Notes: generated by a model not told the origin, from the letters alone. 22,022 nt of DNA from Nitrososphaerota archaeon (GCA_028867395.1 JAGWGO010000004.1:1-22022), one strand, 5' to 3'; shown: positions 6,252 to 13,900, counted from the first letter of the stretch. A program made the numbers and translations.

Positions 6252-7321
6252 AGAGCATGGCCACAGTACAAGAACTAGACCCATTCAATATTCCGCTAAA
6301 GATGATTGATTTCTACACAGGAATCTCCAAGATATTTCCAGCCCTGTCATCGCTAAATGAGGTTACAATCGAGGCAACACCACATGAGATAGTCTTGCAA
6401 GTTGGCAAGGTAAGGCTGCTCAGATACACATCGTCTAATCTACCAAAGCATAAAGTTCCAGTCCTTGTAGTCTACGCTCTCATCAACCGTCCCTACATCC
6501 TTGATATGCAGAGCAAGAGCATGATCAAGAGCATCCTAGATGCGGGTTTTGACGTCTATCTGCTTGACTGGGGTATGCCAGACGTGGACGAGAGCACACT
6601 TACTATACATGACTATCTTAGATTGTACCTTGACAAGTGCGTTGATACTGTAAGAATAATGTCAAAATCTGAAAAAGTAACTCTCTTTGGGTACTGCATG
6701 GGAGGAACATTTTCTGCAATCTACACAGCGCAAAACCAAGAAAAGATAAAGAATCTCGTAACGCTTGCACCCCCGATTGACTGCAGCAAAGACACCACGG
6801 TCTTTGGATCGATATCAAAATTTCTTGACGCTGATCTTATAGTAGACACGCTTGGAAACATTCCGCCTATACTCCAATATCTGTTCTTTATGATGCTAAA
6901 GCCGTTCAAGCATTTTCTTGGCAAGTACTATGACGTCTCTCAGAGGATCTCAGACGATGTGTATGTCAAGGATTTTCTGCGAGTTGAAAAATGGCTCTGG
7001 GACACGGCTCCACTTCCAGGCGAGGTCTTTAGACAGTGGATCAAGGAAATATACCAAAAAAATCTTCTTGCAGAAAACAAACTACAGATTGGAGGACAAG
7101 TTATCAATCTTCAAAAAATAAATGTCCCCCTCTTGAACATTGTAGCAGAGTACGACCACCTTGTAACTCCAGAATCAAGCTTGGCTCTGAATGGATTTGT
7201 CTCAAGCAATGATAACACTAAGATGTCTTTTGCTACAGGTCATGTCGGTCTCTGTGCAAGCGCGTTTGCGCAAAAAGATGTCTGGCCCAAGATTGCCAAA
7301 TGGTTGGAGGAGAGGTCTTGA
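6248..7321 (+). CDS. phaC: Poly(3-hydroxyalkanoate) synthase, class III PhaC
   Basis: The 357-residue alpha/beta hydrolase-fold synthase polymerises 3-hydroxyacyl-CoA into storage polyester. The modified lipase box is GYCMGG with nucleophile C150. The other triad members are D303 (VAEYDHLVTP) and H332 (TGHVGLC). Other PhaC hallmarks are PVLVVYALINRPYILD near residue 70, GFDVYLLDWGMPD near 100 and LRVEKWLWDTAPLPGEVFRQW around 240. The length matches class III PhaC (about 355). The GTG at 6248 overlaps the phaE stop by 4 nt, which points to coupled translation; ATG 6257 is an alternative start. No beta-ketothiolase, acetoacetyl-CoA reductase or phasin gene is in the window, so monomer supply lies elsewhere. 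Confidence 0.95.
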   Translation: MKSMATVQELDPFNIPLKMIDFYTGISKIFPALSSLNEVTIEATPHEIVLQVGKVRLLRYTSSNLPKHKVPVLVVYALINRPYILDMQSKSMIKSILDAGFDVYLLDWGMPDVDESTLTIHDYLRLYLDKCVDTVRIMSKSEKVTLFGYCMGGTFSAIYTAQNQEKIKNLVTLAPPIDCSKDTTVFGSISKFLDADLIVDTLGNIPPILQYLFFMMLKPFKHFLGKYYDVSQRISDDVYVKDFLRVEKWLWDTAPLPGEVFRQWIKEIYQKNLLAENKLQIGGQVINLQKINVPLLNIVAEYDHLVTPESSLALNGFVSSNDNTKMSFATGHVGLCASAFAQKDVWPKIAKWLEERS

Positions 7322-7563
7322 ATCTCAGATTCAGGTGTACCGAGTGTGACAGGCTGACTGAGAATTTTGAGGCCGCACTAGATGGTCCAGAGGGAAGATT
7401 TGATGGAATAATACAATACTGTCACTTTTGCGACGTTGGGTTTTACATGTTGCCCAACTCCGAGATTGAACTAGTCGAGATTGAAAAGCCTGCAGGGATG
7501 TCTAAAGAGATGGTATCTTCGGAGATTACTAGTTTGGCTGGGAGCACAAATGGCCTTATCTAA
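7318..7563 (+). CDS. Small zinc-ribbon protein following phaC
   Basis: The 81-residue protein has two CxxC pairs, C7/C10 (RCTEC) and C35/C38 (YCHFC), arranged as a four-cysteine zinc ribbon, followed by an acidic tail. I chose the TTG at 7318 because GGAGGAGAGG lies just before it (7305-7314) and it overlaps the phaC stop as TTGA. An ATG at 7300 would add six residues (MVGGEV), which are the ribosome binding site read as protein. The overlap with phaC and with the next gene puts it in the phaEC operon. Possible roles are a granule-associated or regulatory protein, but nothing in the sequence gives a function beyond metal binding. Confidence 0.75.
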   Translation: MNLRFRCTECDRLTENFEAALDGPEGRFDGIIQYCHFCDVGFYMLPNSEIELVEIEKPAGMSKEMVSSEITSLAGSTNGLI

Positions 7564-7789
7564 AAATTATACGCCTAAAATAAAAAGAGAAGCATCCATA
7601 GCAGAGTCTTTTGGCGTGTTAAATCCTACGATCCAAGCGATGCCCCATGCATACTTGAAACATTTTGAACAAAAGTCAGAAAAACCTCCAGTCATCATCG
7701 GTTGGTACTGTCGAAAATGCACAAATCTGCACAAACCAACCGAATCCTGTCCTCTGACCAATCTGAGAATGGAAACAAAGCTACGCTGA
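7550..7789 (+). CDS. Second small metal-binding protein of the phaEC operon
   Basis: The 79-residue basic protein carries one Cys/His cluster near its end: C54, C57, H61 and C67 (WYCRKCTNLHKPTESC), suggesting one zinc site. The N-terminal half is lysine-rich and has NPTIQAMPHAYLKHF, a likely amphipathic helix. The frame is open further upstream to 7481, but that part is the preceding gene read in another frame; ATG 7550 gives a compact start and overlaps the preceding stop by 14 nt. It is the last gene of the overlapping phaE-phaC-zinc ribbon set. Function unknown. Confidence 0.6.
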   Translation: MALSKNYTPKIKREASIAESFGVLNPTIQAMPHAYLKHFEQKSEKPPVIIGWYCRKCTNLHKPTESCPLTNLRMETKLR

Positions 7790-7902
7790 TTCATTTTGAA
7801 CAGATGATTCCTTAACCGATCCCATATATGCAAGAGAGTCCTAAAGACAGTGCAGAAAATCTAGGCATGGCAAACAACCCTTAAAAATACTATTTGTCCG
7901 TA

Positions 7903-8046
7903 TTGAACCTAGGCTCCTCAATTCGTTTTGTCAGAAAGATAGTCGACAAGGTACTAGTCTCCCAAGTCTGGCGAAAAGGCGTTATCCACCTTCTGGATGA
8001 AGAGTACACATATCTTGCTCACCACAAGTCTCAATTAAGGCACTGA
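7903..8046 (+). CDS. Short ORF A, possibly the 5' part of a frameshifted gene
   Basis: TTG 7903 opens 47 codons encoding a basic peptide (MNLGSSIRFVRKIVDKVLV, then VWRKGVIHLLDEEYTYLAHH). A TATA-like TTAAAAATA lies about 20 bp upstream (7881-7889). The stop TGA overlaps the ATG of short ORF B as TGATG. The residue composition looks like protein, not random AT-rich sequence. It may be an independent miniprotein or the front of a gene continued in the frame of ORF B after a -1 shift between 8001 and 8046. I recognise no family. Confidence 0.35.
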   Translation: MNLGSSIRFVRKIVDKVLVSQVWRKGVIHLLDEEYTYLAHHKSQLRH

Positions 8047-8216
8047 TGGATACCATGCTTGATGATAATCTTGGCAAGGTAAGATGGAAGATAACAACAA
8101 GGGAGAAGGTAGTCATGATTACAATATTTCAAAAGAATGGAATCTTGATCCTCTCTAAAGACTCAAATGGAGACAGTGAAAAAATTATCCAGAAAATTCT
8201 AAAGCTCAAGTTTTAA
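8046..8216 (+). CDS. Short ORF B, possibly the 3' part of a frameshifted gene
   Basis: The ORF has 56 codons from ATG 8046 (MDTMLDDNLGKVRWKITTRE, then VVMITIFQKNGILILSKDSNGD). It has a convincing alternation of strand-like and charged stretches. Its frame is open upstream to 8001 and reads ISCSPQVSIKALMDTMLDD, which continues smoothly into ORF B and suggests that the native protein begins further 5'. With ORF A this would form one protein of roughly 100 residues if a frameshift is present. No family recognised. Confidence 0.4.
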   Translation: MDTMLDDNLGKVRWKITTREKVVMITIFQKNGILILSKDSNGDSEKIIQKILKLKF

Positions 8217-8330
8217 CATTTCAGGCTTGCATCTTTAGTAAATTTCCAAGATTATGTTTCAAAAAATACCAGTAACACTAATTTCCAGATTTTACGCGGT
8301 CGGATCAAAACAACGATCATGATGGTACCA

Positions 8331-8396
8331 GTCCCCCGAGCCTGCGCTTTTAAAACGAGGGTGTTAAACTAATTCACAAGATCTCTCTCCGGGGAC
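8331..8396. repeat. Dispersed repeat copy 2 inside a hairpin
   Basis: The core at 8359-8383 matches 22 of 25 bases of the copy at 1066-1090. The flanking arms GTCCCCCGAG (8331-8340) and CTCCGGGGAC (8387-8396) pair over ten positions with one C-C mismatch. These arms differ in sequence from those of copy 1, while the arm-core-arm layout is the same. On the minus strand a TATA-like AATTTATTG (about 8434-8442) lies some 40 bp upstream of the hairpin. No protein is encoded through it on either strand that I can support. Confidence 0.45.
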
Positions 8397-8492
8397 CTAT
8401 TGATTCTAAGGCATCCAACAAAGTAACTGATACAATAAATTCTAGAATTTATCTTGACTAAACTTAATATTGTCAAATAATGCAAAAAGATT

Positions 8493-8753
8493 GTGCTTCC
8501 TGAACGTTGTTCCGTTCGAGAAAATGGCAAGGATTGCCCCATGCCTCCGGAGTTTGTCATCTCTGTAAAATCAGATTCTGACGAGTATATGGTAGGAGTA
8601 ACCTGCGACAGTCACAAGAAAATGTTTGGAGATAAACTAGAATCTCTGCAAAAAGAAGGCAAAGTTCCGCAAGGTTCTATTCATTTTGGCCAACTCAAAC
8701 CAGTGGGTACAGCCTGCATCAAGATAGATCCTGACGACTTGATTCAGTTCTGA
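8493..8753 (+). CDS. Small conserved-type protein with four cysteines
   Basis: The 86-residue protein starts at GTG 8493, with a TATA-like TTAATATT centred near 8467, 26-27 bp upstream, so probably leaderless. Cysteines C6, C15, C39 and C75 are spread through MLPERCSVRENGKDC, VGVTCDSH and GTACIKID. They could bind a metal, but the spacing is not a standard ribbon. The composition and mixed strand/loop pattern resemble a folded domain. Its 3' end overlaps the convergent hydroxyacid dehydrogenase gene by 35 nt. Family and function not recognised. Confidence 0.65.
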   Translation: MLPERCSVRENGKDCPMPPEFVISVKSDSDEYMVGVTCDSHKKMFGDKLESLQKEGKVPQGSIHFGQLKPVGTACIKIDPDDLIQF

Positions 8754-9705
8754 CTTGGTAAATTGGTTTTTTACCGGAAAGCGAAAGAACAAGATTTTGC
8801 ACTGCTATTTCCGCCATCTTTCTCCTAGTTTCTATGGTAGCACTCCCAATATGTGGAGTTATCACCACGTTTGATAGCCTAGTTAAAGGATTAGAATTGT
8901 CTATTGGTTCTCCTCCAAAGACATCCAAGGCAGCACCAGAAATGATTTTTCGTTTCAGTGCCGTAACCAAATCTTTTTCATTTATTATTTTACCACGTGC
9001 TGTATTTACTAGAAATGATGTTCGTTTCATTTTTTTAATCAATTTGAGATTGACTATTTCATGTGTCTTTGGAGTGTGTGGTGCATGAATGCTTACAACA
9101 TCACTTCTTCTGAACAGTTCCTCAAGTGAGACATATTTGACATTCAACCTCTTTTCCATCTGAGCAGAAATTCTTTTTCGGTTATGGTACAAAACATTCA
9201 TCTCGAAACCTCGTGCTCTTTTTGCTACTGCCATGCCTATCCTTCCCATGCCAAATATGCCCAGAGTCTTTCCATGCAGATCTGAGCCCAGAAACTCATA
9301 GGGTCCAAGAATGGTCTTCCACTTTCCTTGCCGAATAATTCTGTCTCCCTCATTTATCCTCCGAAAGAGATCTAGCATGAGAGCCAATGTGAGGTCGGCC
9401 GTAGCTCTTGTTAACACCTCAGGGGTGTAACTTACAACTATTCCTCTTTGTGAAGCTGAATTGACATCAATGTGATCGTATCCGACACTAAAGGTGGATA
9501 TTGCCTTGAGTTTAGTTCCAGCCTTTACTATATCTGCATCAATCTTGTCATAGGGATAACAAATGAGGCCATCTACGTCTCTTATCTTGGATATGAGCAA
9601 ATCTTTTGGCATGGGAATCTTGCCAGCATGGACCTCAACCTGGTATCTTTTCTTCAGTTCTTTTATTGCAAAGTCATGCAGGCTACGCGTAAGCAAAATT
9701 TTCAT
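8719..9705 (-). CDS. D-isomer-specific 2-hydroxyacid dehydrogenase
   Basis: The 328-residue NAD(P)-dependent oxidoreductase reduces a 2-oxoacid to the D-2-hydroxyacid or the reverse. The Rossmann motif is GIFGMGRIG (residues 149-157). Catalytic residues are R237 (VNTARG), E266 (GGEP) and H285 (ITPHIGSAT); D261 lies in ALDVFGGEP. FSVGYDHIDV near residue 73 is typical of the glyoxylate/hydroxypyruvate reductase branch. It lacks the long C-terminal ACT extension of many phosphoglycerate dehydrogenases, so serA is less likely. I chose the ATG at 9705 because the family begins MKILLTR and a TATA box sits 27 bp upstream; a GTG at 9717 is possible but would lie in the promoter. Substrate unknown. 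Confidence 0.92.
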   Translation of the reverse strand: MKILLTRSLHDFAIKELKKRYQVEVHAGKIPMPKDLLISKIRDVDGLICYPYDKIDADIVKAGTKLKAISTFSVGYDHIDVNSASQRGIVVSYTPEVLTRATADLTLALMLDLFRRINEGDRIIRQGKWKTILGPYEFLGSDLHGKTLGIFGMGRIGMAVAKRARGFEMNVLYHNRKRISAQMEKRLNVKYVSLEELFRRSDVVSIHAPHTPKTHEIVNLKLIKKMKRTSFLVNTARGKIINEKDLVTALKRKIISGAALDVFGGEPIDNSNPLTRLSNVVITPHIGSATIETRRKMAEIAVQNLVLSLSGKKPIYQVRTESSRQDLS

Positions 9706-9728
9706 AGAGAAAAGCACTCAAAAAATCA

Positions 9729-9737
9729 ATATAATAA
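9729..9737 (-). promoter_or_regulatory. TATA box of the hydroxyacid dehydrogenase gene
   Basis: On the minus strand TTATTATAT is centred near 9733, 27 bp before the ATG at 9705. It is almost back to back with the plus-strand TATA box at 9742-9749. Confidence 0.55.
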
Positions 9738-9741
9738 CTCA

Positions 9742-9749
9742 TTTATAAT
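9742..9749 (+). promoter_or_regulatory. TATA box of the eight-cysteine miniprotein gene
   Basis: TTTATAAT is centred 27 bp upstream of TTG 9772. This spacing is the main reason for choosing that start. Confidence 0.5.
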
Positions 9750-9771
9750 AACTCTGTGTAGTTATATCCAA

Positions 9772-9906
9772 TTGAAACACAAAGAAGAATTCGCAGTTTG
9801 TGTTCAATGCAGAAATCCTATTGAAAAATGTGTTTGTGTTTGTCCGTTTTGCGGCGAAAGGGACAAGTGCGAATGCGCTTTATTTGATGCTGCTACTGGC
9901 GGCTAG
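9772..9906 (+). CDS. Eight-cysteine miniprotein
   Basis: The 44-residue protein has cysteines at 10, 13, 20, 22, 24, 27, 33 and 35: CVQC, CVCVCPFC and CEC. CPFCGERDKC looks like a zinc knuckle, but eight cysteines in 26 residues could also hold two metal sites or an iron-sulphur cluster. The frame is open far upstream, but only this part looks like protein, and TTG 9772 sits 27 bp after a TATA box. It lies 54 bp upstream of korA, which has its own TATA box. It could be a metal-binding accessory protein; a role with the ferredoxin-dependent oxidoreductase is speculation. Confidence 0.65.
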   Translation: MKHKEEFAVCVQCRNPIEKCVCVCPFCGERDKCECALFDAATGG

Positions 9907-9930
9907 CTCACAGAAAGGAATCATAGCATT

Positions 9931-9938
9931 ATTAATAT
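9931..9938 (+). promoter_or_regulatory. TATA box of korAB
   Basis: ATTAATAT is centred 26-27 bp before ATG 9961, indicating a leaderless korA message. Confidence 0.55.
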
Positions 9939-9960
9939 CTGATGAAAATCTAGGTTCAAC

Positions 9961-11874
9961 ATGGCTTCAATAGATTTAACCTGGGTTATAGGTGGTCCTC
10001 AGGGCGGAGGCGTGGAGTCAGCTGCCAACATATTCGCTGGAGCATGTGCAGGTTGTGGGCTTCAAATTTTTGGAAAAAGAGAATATTATTCGAATATCAA
10101 AGGAGAGCATAGTTATTTTGGCGTAAGAATATCTGATAAGAAAATTCATTCCAATGTGACAGGCATCAATATGCTTGCTGCGTTTGATGCAGAAACAGTA
10201 TTCAGACATGCAGATGATGTGTACAATGACGGAGCAATTGTATACGAGTCTGACCTTGAACACATCAAAACCGATGAAGTACCAACGCTTGACAAACCTT
10301 TCAAAACAAGATTGGAAAAGCAACTCTTGTCAAAAAATAAGTCACCTACTATCCAGGGAGTACTAGAGATAGCAAAAGAAAGGGGTGTTACCCTATATCC
10401 AATATCGTTTAAGACAATACTGTCTACCCTAGCAGATGAGATGAAAAATCCAGCAATTCGAGGAATGTTTAGAATGCTAAACGTGTTATCTGTATCTGTA
10501 TCCATAGGCTTGTTGGGTCTTCCTCCAGACACTTTGCTCCGATCAGTGGAAGGTGTATTTGCAAGCAAACCAAAGATTGCAGAAATGAACAAACATGCAG
10601 CAAACTATGCATATAATTTTGCAACAGCCAAGTATCAAAAATTCAAGTATCAACTAACTAAAATTCAAAAAGATCCCAACACGATACTTGTCCAAGGATT
10701 TCAATCAACAGGTCTTGGAAAGATGGCAGCAGGGTGTAGGTTCCAATCATACTATCCAATTACACCTGCGTCAGATGAAAGTGTCTTCTTAGAATCTCAT
10801 GAGACCTTTGATGTTGAAAATAATAGGCCGGGTTCTACCATAATCGTACAATGTGAAGACGAGATCTCTGCAATTGGAATGCTAATTGGAGCAGCACTAA
10901 CCGGCACAAGAGCCGCGACCAGCACATCAGGACCTGGCTTTTCTCTAATGGCTGAAGCCTTAGGATGGGCCGGCATAAATGAAGTGCCAATAGTCGTTAC
11001 ACTTTACCAACGAAGCGGTCCCTCAACAGGACTTCCTACAAGGCACGGACAAGACGATCTACTTTTTGCAATACATGCAGGACACGGTGATTTTCCAAGA
11101 ATTGTCTATGCCTCAGGAGACATTGAGGAAGGATTTTACGATACTGCAAAATGCTTCAATTTTGCAGAGATGTACCAGATACCTGTAATTCACATGATGG
11201 ATAAATTCATCGCAAGTACTGTAGCCACTATAAAAAGATTTGATCCGACAAAGATAACTATTCAGCGAGGCAAACTCTTGCAAAAAATAGACGATGGGGA
11301 ATACAAGCGTTTTACTCCATCTCAAGATGGCGTCTCTCCTAGGTCAAGGCTAGGACTGGAAAACGGCATATTTTGGAACACGGGGGATGAAAGCGACATT
11401 GAAGGACACATTTCAGAAGATCCAGAGAATAGGATATACAAAATGGACAAACGAGCAAGGAAGCTTGAGGTCGCACTGGAAACAATCCCAAAGGAGGATC
11501 AAGCAGTAAATCATGGCATTTCTGATTTTTGTATTGTAAGCTGGGGCTCTACTAAAGGCCCGATCCTTGACGCAATTGAAATGCTTAGAAAAGAAAACTA
11601 TAACGTTGGATTTGTACAAATAAAACTATTGAACCCATTTCCCACAAATCATATCACGTCTTTGCTACAAAATACTAAAACCATCATAGATGTAGAGGCA
11701 AATCACTCTGCACAGCTTGGAAAATTATTGAATGAAAACTTGGACCGCAAAGTGGATTATTATATTGTCAAGTACACTGGAAGAGCAATGACTTGTTCAG
11801 AATTGTACGATTCTATTAAGAAGATCATGGATGGAAAAGCCCAAAAAAGGGAGGTGTTGTCGTATGGCGTCTAG
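9961..11874 (+). CDS. korA: 2-oxoacid:ferredoxin oxidoreductase, fused gamma-alpha subunit
   Basis: The 637-residue subunit belongs to the two-subunit archaeal type, which oxidises 2-oxoacids (typically 2-oxoglutarate) with CoA and ferredoxin to acyl-CoA and CO2. Residues 1-190 are the gamma domain (GGPQGGGVESAANIFA, IKGEHSYFGVRIS). The alpha domain follows from about 245, with the substrate-side YPITP motif at 265-269, QCEDEISAIGMLIGAAL and TSTSGPGFSLMAEALGWAG. From about 510 it continues into a transketolase C-like region (ISDFCIVSWGSTKGPILDAI). korB starts 11 nt before this gene ends. The substrate (2-oxoglutarate versus pyruvate) cannot be fixed from the sequence alone. No delta or ferredoxin subunit gene is attached. 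Confidence 0.93.
   Translation: MASIDLTWVIGGPQGGGVESAANIFAGACAGCGLQIFGKREYYSNIKGEHSYFGVRISDKKIHSNVTGINMLAAFDAETVFRHADDVYNDGAIVYESDLEHIKTDEVPTLDKPFKTRLEKQLLSKNKSPTIQGVLEIAKERGVTLYPISFKTILSTLADEMKNPAIRGMFRMLNVLSVSVSIGLLGLPPDTLLRSVEGVFASKPKIAEMNKHAANYAYNFATAKYQKFKYQLTKIQKDPNTILVQGFQSTGLGKMAAGCRFQSYYPITPASDESVFLESHETFDVENNRPGSTIIVQCEDEISAIGMLIGAALTGTRAATSTSGPGFSLMAEALGWAGINEVPIVVTLYQRSGPSTGLPTRHGQDDLLFAIHAGHGDFPRIVYASGDIEEGFYDTAKCFNFAEMYQIPVIHMMDKFIASTVATIKRFDPTKITIQRGKLLQKIDDGEYKRFTPSQDGVSPRSRLGLENGIFWNTGDESDIEGHISEDPENRIYKMDKRARKLEVALETIPKEDQAVNHGISDFCIVSWGSTKGPILDAIEMLRKENYNVGFVQIKLLNPFPTNHITSLLQNTKTIIDVEANHSAQLGKLLNENLDRKVDYYIVKYTGRAMTCSELYDSIKKIMDGKAQKREVLSYGV
11849..11856 (+). promoter_or_regulatory. 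Shine-Dalgarno of korB
   Basis: GGGAGGTG ends 7 nt before ATG 11864, inside the end of korA. It decides the korB start in favour of 11864 over 11831. Confidence 0.65.
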
Positions 11875-12829
11875 TATGTCAGATTACAAGACCGAGGTGC
11901 ACAACGATTGGTGCCCAGGTTGTGGAGACTTTGGAATTGTAAATGCCATCCAGATGGCATTGGCAGAAATGGAAGTACCTCGTCACAAGGCAGCAATATT
12001 TTCAGGAGTCGGTTGTTCTGGAAAAACATCGCACTATGTAAATGTCTATGGGGTACATACTCTACACGGCAGAGTTTTGCCCTTTGCTCAGGGTGCAAAA
12101 CTTGCAAATCCAGAAATGACAATAGTAGCAGCAGGTGGTGATGGCGATGGACTTGGAATAGGAGCGGGTCACTTTGTTGCAGCAGGAAGAAGAAATGTTG
12201 ACATGACTTACCTCATATTCAACAATGCGGTTTATGGTCTTACAAAGGGGCAGGCATCACCTACTCTCAAACTTGGATTGAAAACAAAATCGCTTCCAGA
12301 GCCAAACGTAAACCAATCAGTAAATCCAATTGCCTTGGCAATAGCTAGTGGTTTTACTTTTGTTGCAAGAGGATACGCATATGATGTCAGACAATTAAAA
12401 GACTTGATTATTGCAGCAATAAAACACCGGGGACTCTCTTTCCTTGACGTCTTGCAACCATGTCCTACCTATAATGACATCAATACAAGGGATTGGTTCG
12501 CAGGGATGGACAACATTGATGAGATAACAAAGAAACCTCGTCCAAGAATTTACAAATTAGAAGACACTGGATATGATCCAGTGGTGCATATTGATTCTCC
12601 AGAAGAAGAAAATGTCAAATTGACACAGGCTCTCATAAAATCAAATGAATGGGATGACAAAATTCCAACTGGCATTTTCTACAAAAATGAGATAATTGCT
12701 CCTTATGACGAAAGAATAGCAGATAGAATTCCAAATTATATTGAAAATCCCCCCGCTTATCAAGAGATAGAATCTAAAGGCAGGTCCATAACAGACATTT
12801 CAAAAATTCTTGATGGCCTTAGTGTCTAG
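11864..12829 (+). CDS. korB: 2-oxoacid:ferredoxin oxidoreductase, beta subunit
   Basis: The 321-residue subunit carries thiamine diphosphate and a [4Fe-4S] cluster. The ThDP/Mg signature is GGDGDGLGIG (91-100) followed by NNAVYGLTKGQ from residue 120. The four cluster cysteines expected for this family are present: C17 and C20 (WCPGCGDFG), C51 (GVGCSGKTS) and C200 (QPCPTYND). The start is ATG 11864, preceded by a strong Shine-Dalgarno sequence; the longer reading from 11831 adds residues with no family match. It overlaps korA by 11 nt, so the two are made together. In this lineage the enzyme would serve the oxidative or reductive TCA segment between 2-oxoglutarate and succinyl-CoA. Confidence 0.94.
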   Translation: MASSMSDYKTEVHNDWCPGCGDFGIVNAIQMALAEMEVPRHKAAIFSGVGCSGKTSHYVNVYGVHTLHGRVLPFAQGAKLANPEMTIVAAGGDGDGLGIGAGHFVAAGRRNVDMTYLIFNNAVYGLTKGQASPTLKLGLKTKSLPEPNVNQSVNPIALAIASGFTFVARGYAYDVRQLKDLIIAAIKHRGLSFLDVLQPCPTYNDINTRDWFAGMDNIDEITKKPRPRIYKLEDTGYDPVVHIDSPEEENVKLTQALIKSNEWDDKIPTGIFYKNEIIAPYDERIADRIPNYIENPPAYQEIESKGRSITDISKILDGLSV

Positions 12830-12941
12830 AACCTATACAACAACATACCAGAAATCTTGACATTGGTGACCCAATTTGTTAAATTCAATTAACGAGAATG
12901 CTATAAGTTATTAGCATGTTGCACAGAAGAGTAGCTCTACA

Positions 12942-13376
12942 TTGAATTTAGAGGAAGTAAACAAAATATTCCGCAAATCAATTATCAAAGGATACTTTGA
13001 GCCTAGCCTCCTAAATCTAGATTTCAAAAAATCAAACATAAAACATCCTACAATACGAGATGATGGTCTTATGCAAACAAATATGCTGCATCTCTTTTTT
13101 GATATTGAGACAGGTTCTGATTATCCAGATGGCGATGAATGGTTTATGGCAGAATTTCTCTTTCCTCATAACATCAAACTACCTGACAATCTGAAAGGTC
13201 CTGATTACTTTAGTACCATGTCTGTTGGCGAGGGCAAGAATTTTTGGAGACACAGAGAACTTATTAGATACAAATATGGCAAATCAAAAAAACTTGAAGA
13301 ATCTCTTGATTTTATAGAAAAAAAATATCGAGAATTACATTCTATGCTTGAACCCTTAGAAAAAGAAATCAAATAA
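12942..13376 (+). CDS. Unrecognised soluble protein with C-terminal coiled coil
   Basis: The 144-residue protein has no membrane segment, signal peptide or cysteine cluster. The middle has acidic and aromatic stretches (HLFFDIETGSDYPDGDEWFM, DYFSTMSVGEG). Residues 110-144 are a charged helix likely to form a coiled coil (KKLEESLDFIEKKYRELHSM). The start is TTG 12942, with a TATA-like CTATAAGT at 12901-12908 that would leave a leader of about 10 nt. It stands alone on the plus strand after korB, with a convergent neighbour 32 bp away. No family recognised; function unknown. Confidence 0.65.
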   Translation: MNLEEVNKIFRKSIIKGYFEPSLLNLDFKKSNIKHPTIRDDGLMQTNMLHLFFDIETGSDYPDGDEWFMAEFLFPHNIKLPDNLKGPDYFSTMSVGEGKNFWRHRELIRYKYGKSKKLEESLDFIEKKYRELHSMLEPLEKEIK

Positions 13377-13408
13377 TTTTCCATTTATCTTGGAAAATAC
13401 GCAGTGAT

Positions 13409-13900
13409 TTATTCTTCGCTACCGTAACTTACCTTCCATCTCTCGATTCTATCGTCAAAATGATATACAACATCAGAAATGTCTTTTGGCATTTTTTGTG
13501 GATCTAGGTGGTAAGGAAGAAGCTCTAAAACAAAATCCATCTTGTCAATTGAAGAGTCAAACAAGTTTTTATCGTCAAGATCTAACATGAACTTTACGTT
13601 TGGTTTACCAGTAAACTTCATGTAAACTCTAAGTGTTTTTCCTCCTCCACGCCTTCTTCTGAATTCTTTTAAGACTGCTTTGGTTTTGTCCCATCTTGCC
13701 CTTCCAAACCACTTGAAGAAATCCTCGTTAAATGCGAGTGGGAAAACAATATCTATCATGGTGCTAAAATCCTCATCTGGCTGTTCTTGTTTGTCCTCTT
13801 CTACTTGGAAAAGACTATTGAGCAGACTGTACAGAATTTCAAGCTCCCACGGAGATACACCATAAAATTTCAAGGAAAGGGGGGGCTTGGAGTTACTCAT
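13409..13900 (-). CDS. Unrecognised soluble protein
   Basis: The 163-residue protein starts at ATG 13900, with a TATA-like TTCTAATTAA on the other strand about 27 bp upstream (13921-13930), so probably leaderless. It has an acidic central loop (QVEEDKQEQPDEDF), a basic, arginine-rich stretch (KAVLKEFRRRRGGGKTLRVY) and a C-terminal region rich in Asp and Trp. The basic patch could contact nucleic acid, but no domain is recognised. It is the most downstream of three minus-strand unrecognised genes (13409-15021), each with its own TATA-like box, so they need not be one operon. Confidence 0.65.
   Translation of the reverse strand: MSNSKPPLSLKFYGVSPWELEILYSLLNSLFQVEEDKQEQPDEDFSTMIDIVFPLAFNEDFFKWFGRARWDKTKAVLKEFRRRRGGGKTLRVYMKFTGKPNVKFMLDLDDKNLFDSSIDKMDFVLELLPYHLDPQKMPKDISDVVYHFDDRIERWKVSYGSEE

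Noticed and set aside
7481..7549. Upstream extension of the second small metal-binding protein
   Set aside because: It is the preceding zinc-ribbon gene read in another frame; ATG 7550 gives the plausible start.
9472..9771. Upstream extension of the eight-cysteine protein
   Set aside because: This part is the antisense of the hydroxyacid dehydrogenase gene and covers both divergent TATA boxes, so translation probably starts at 9772.
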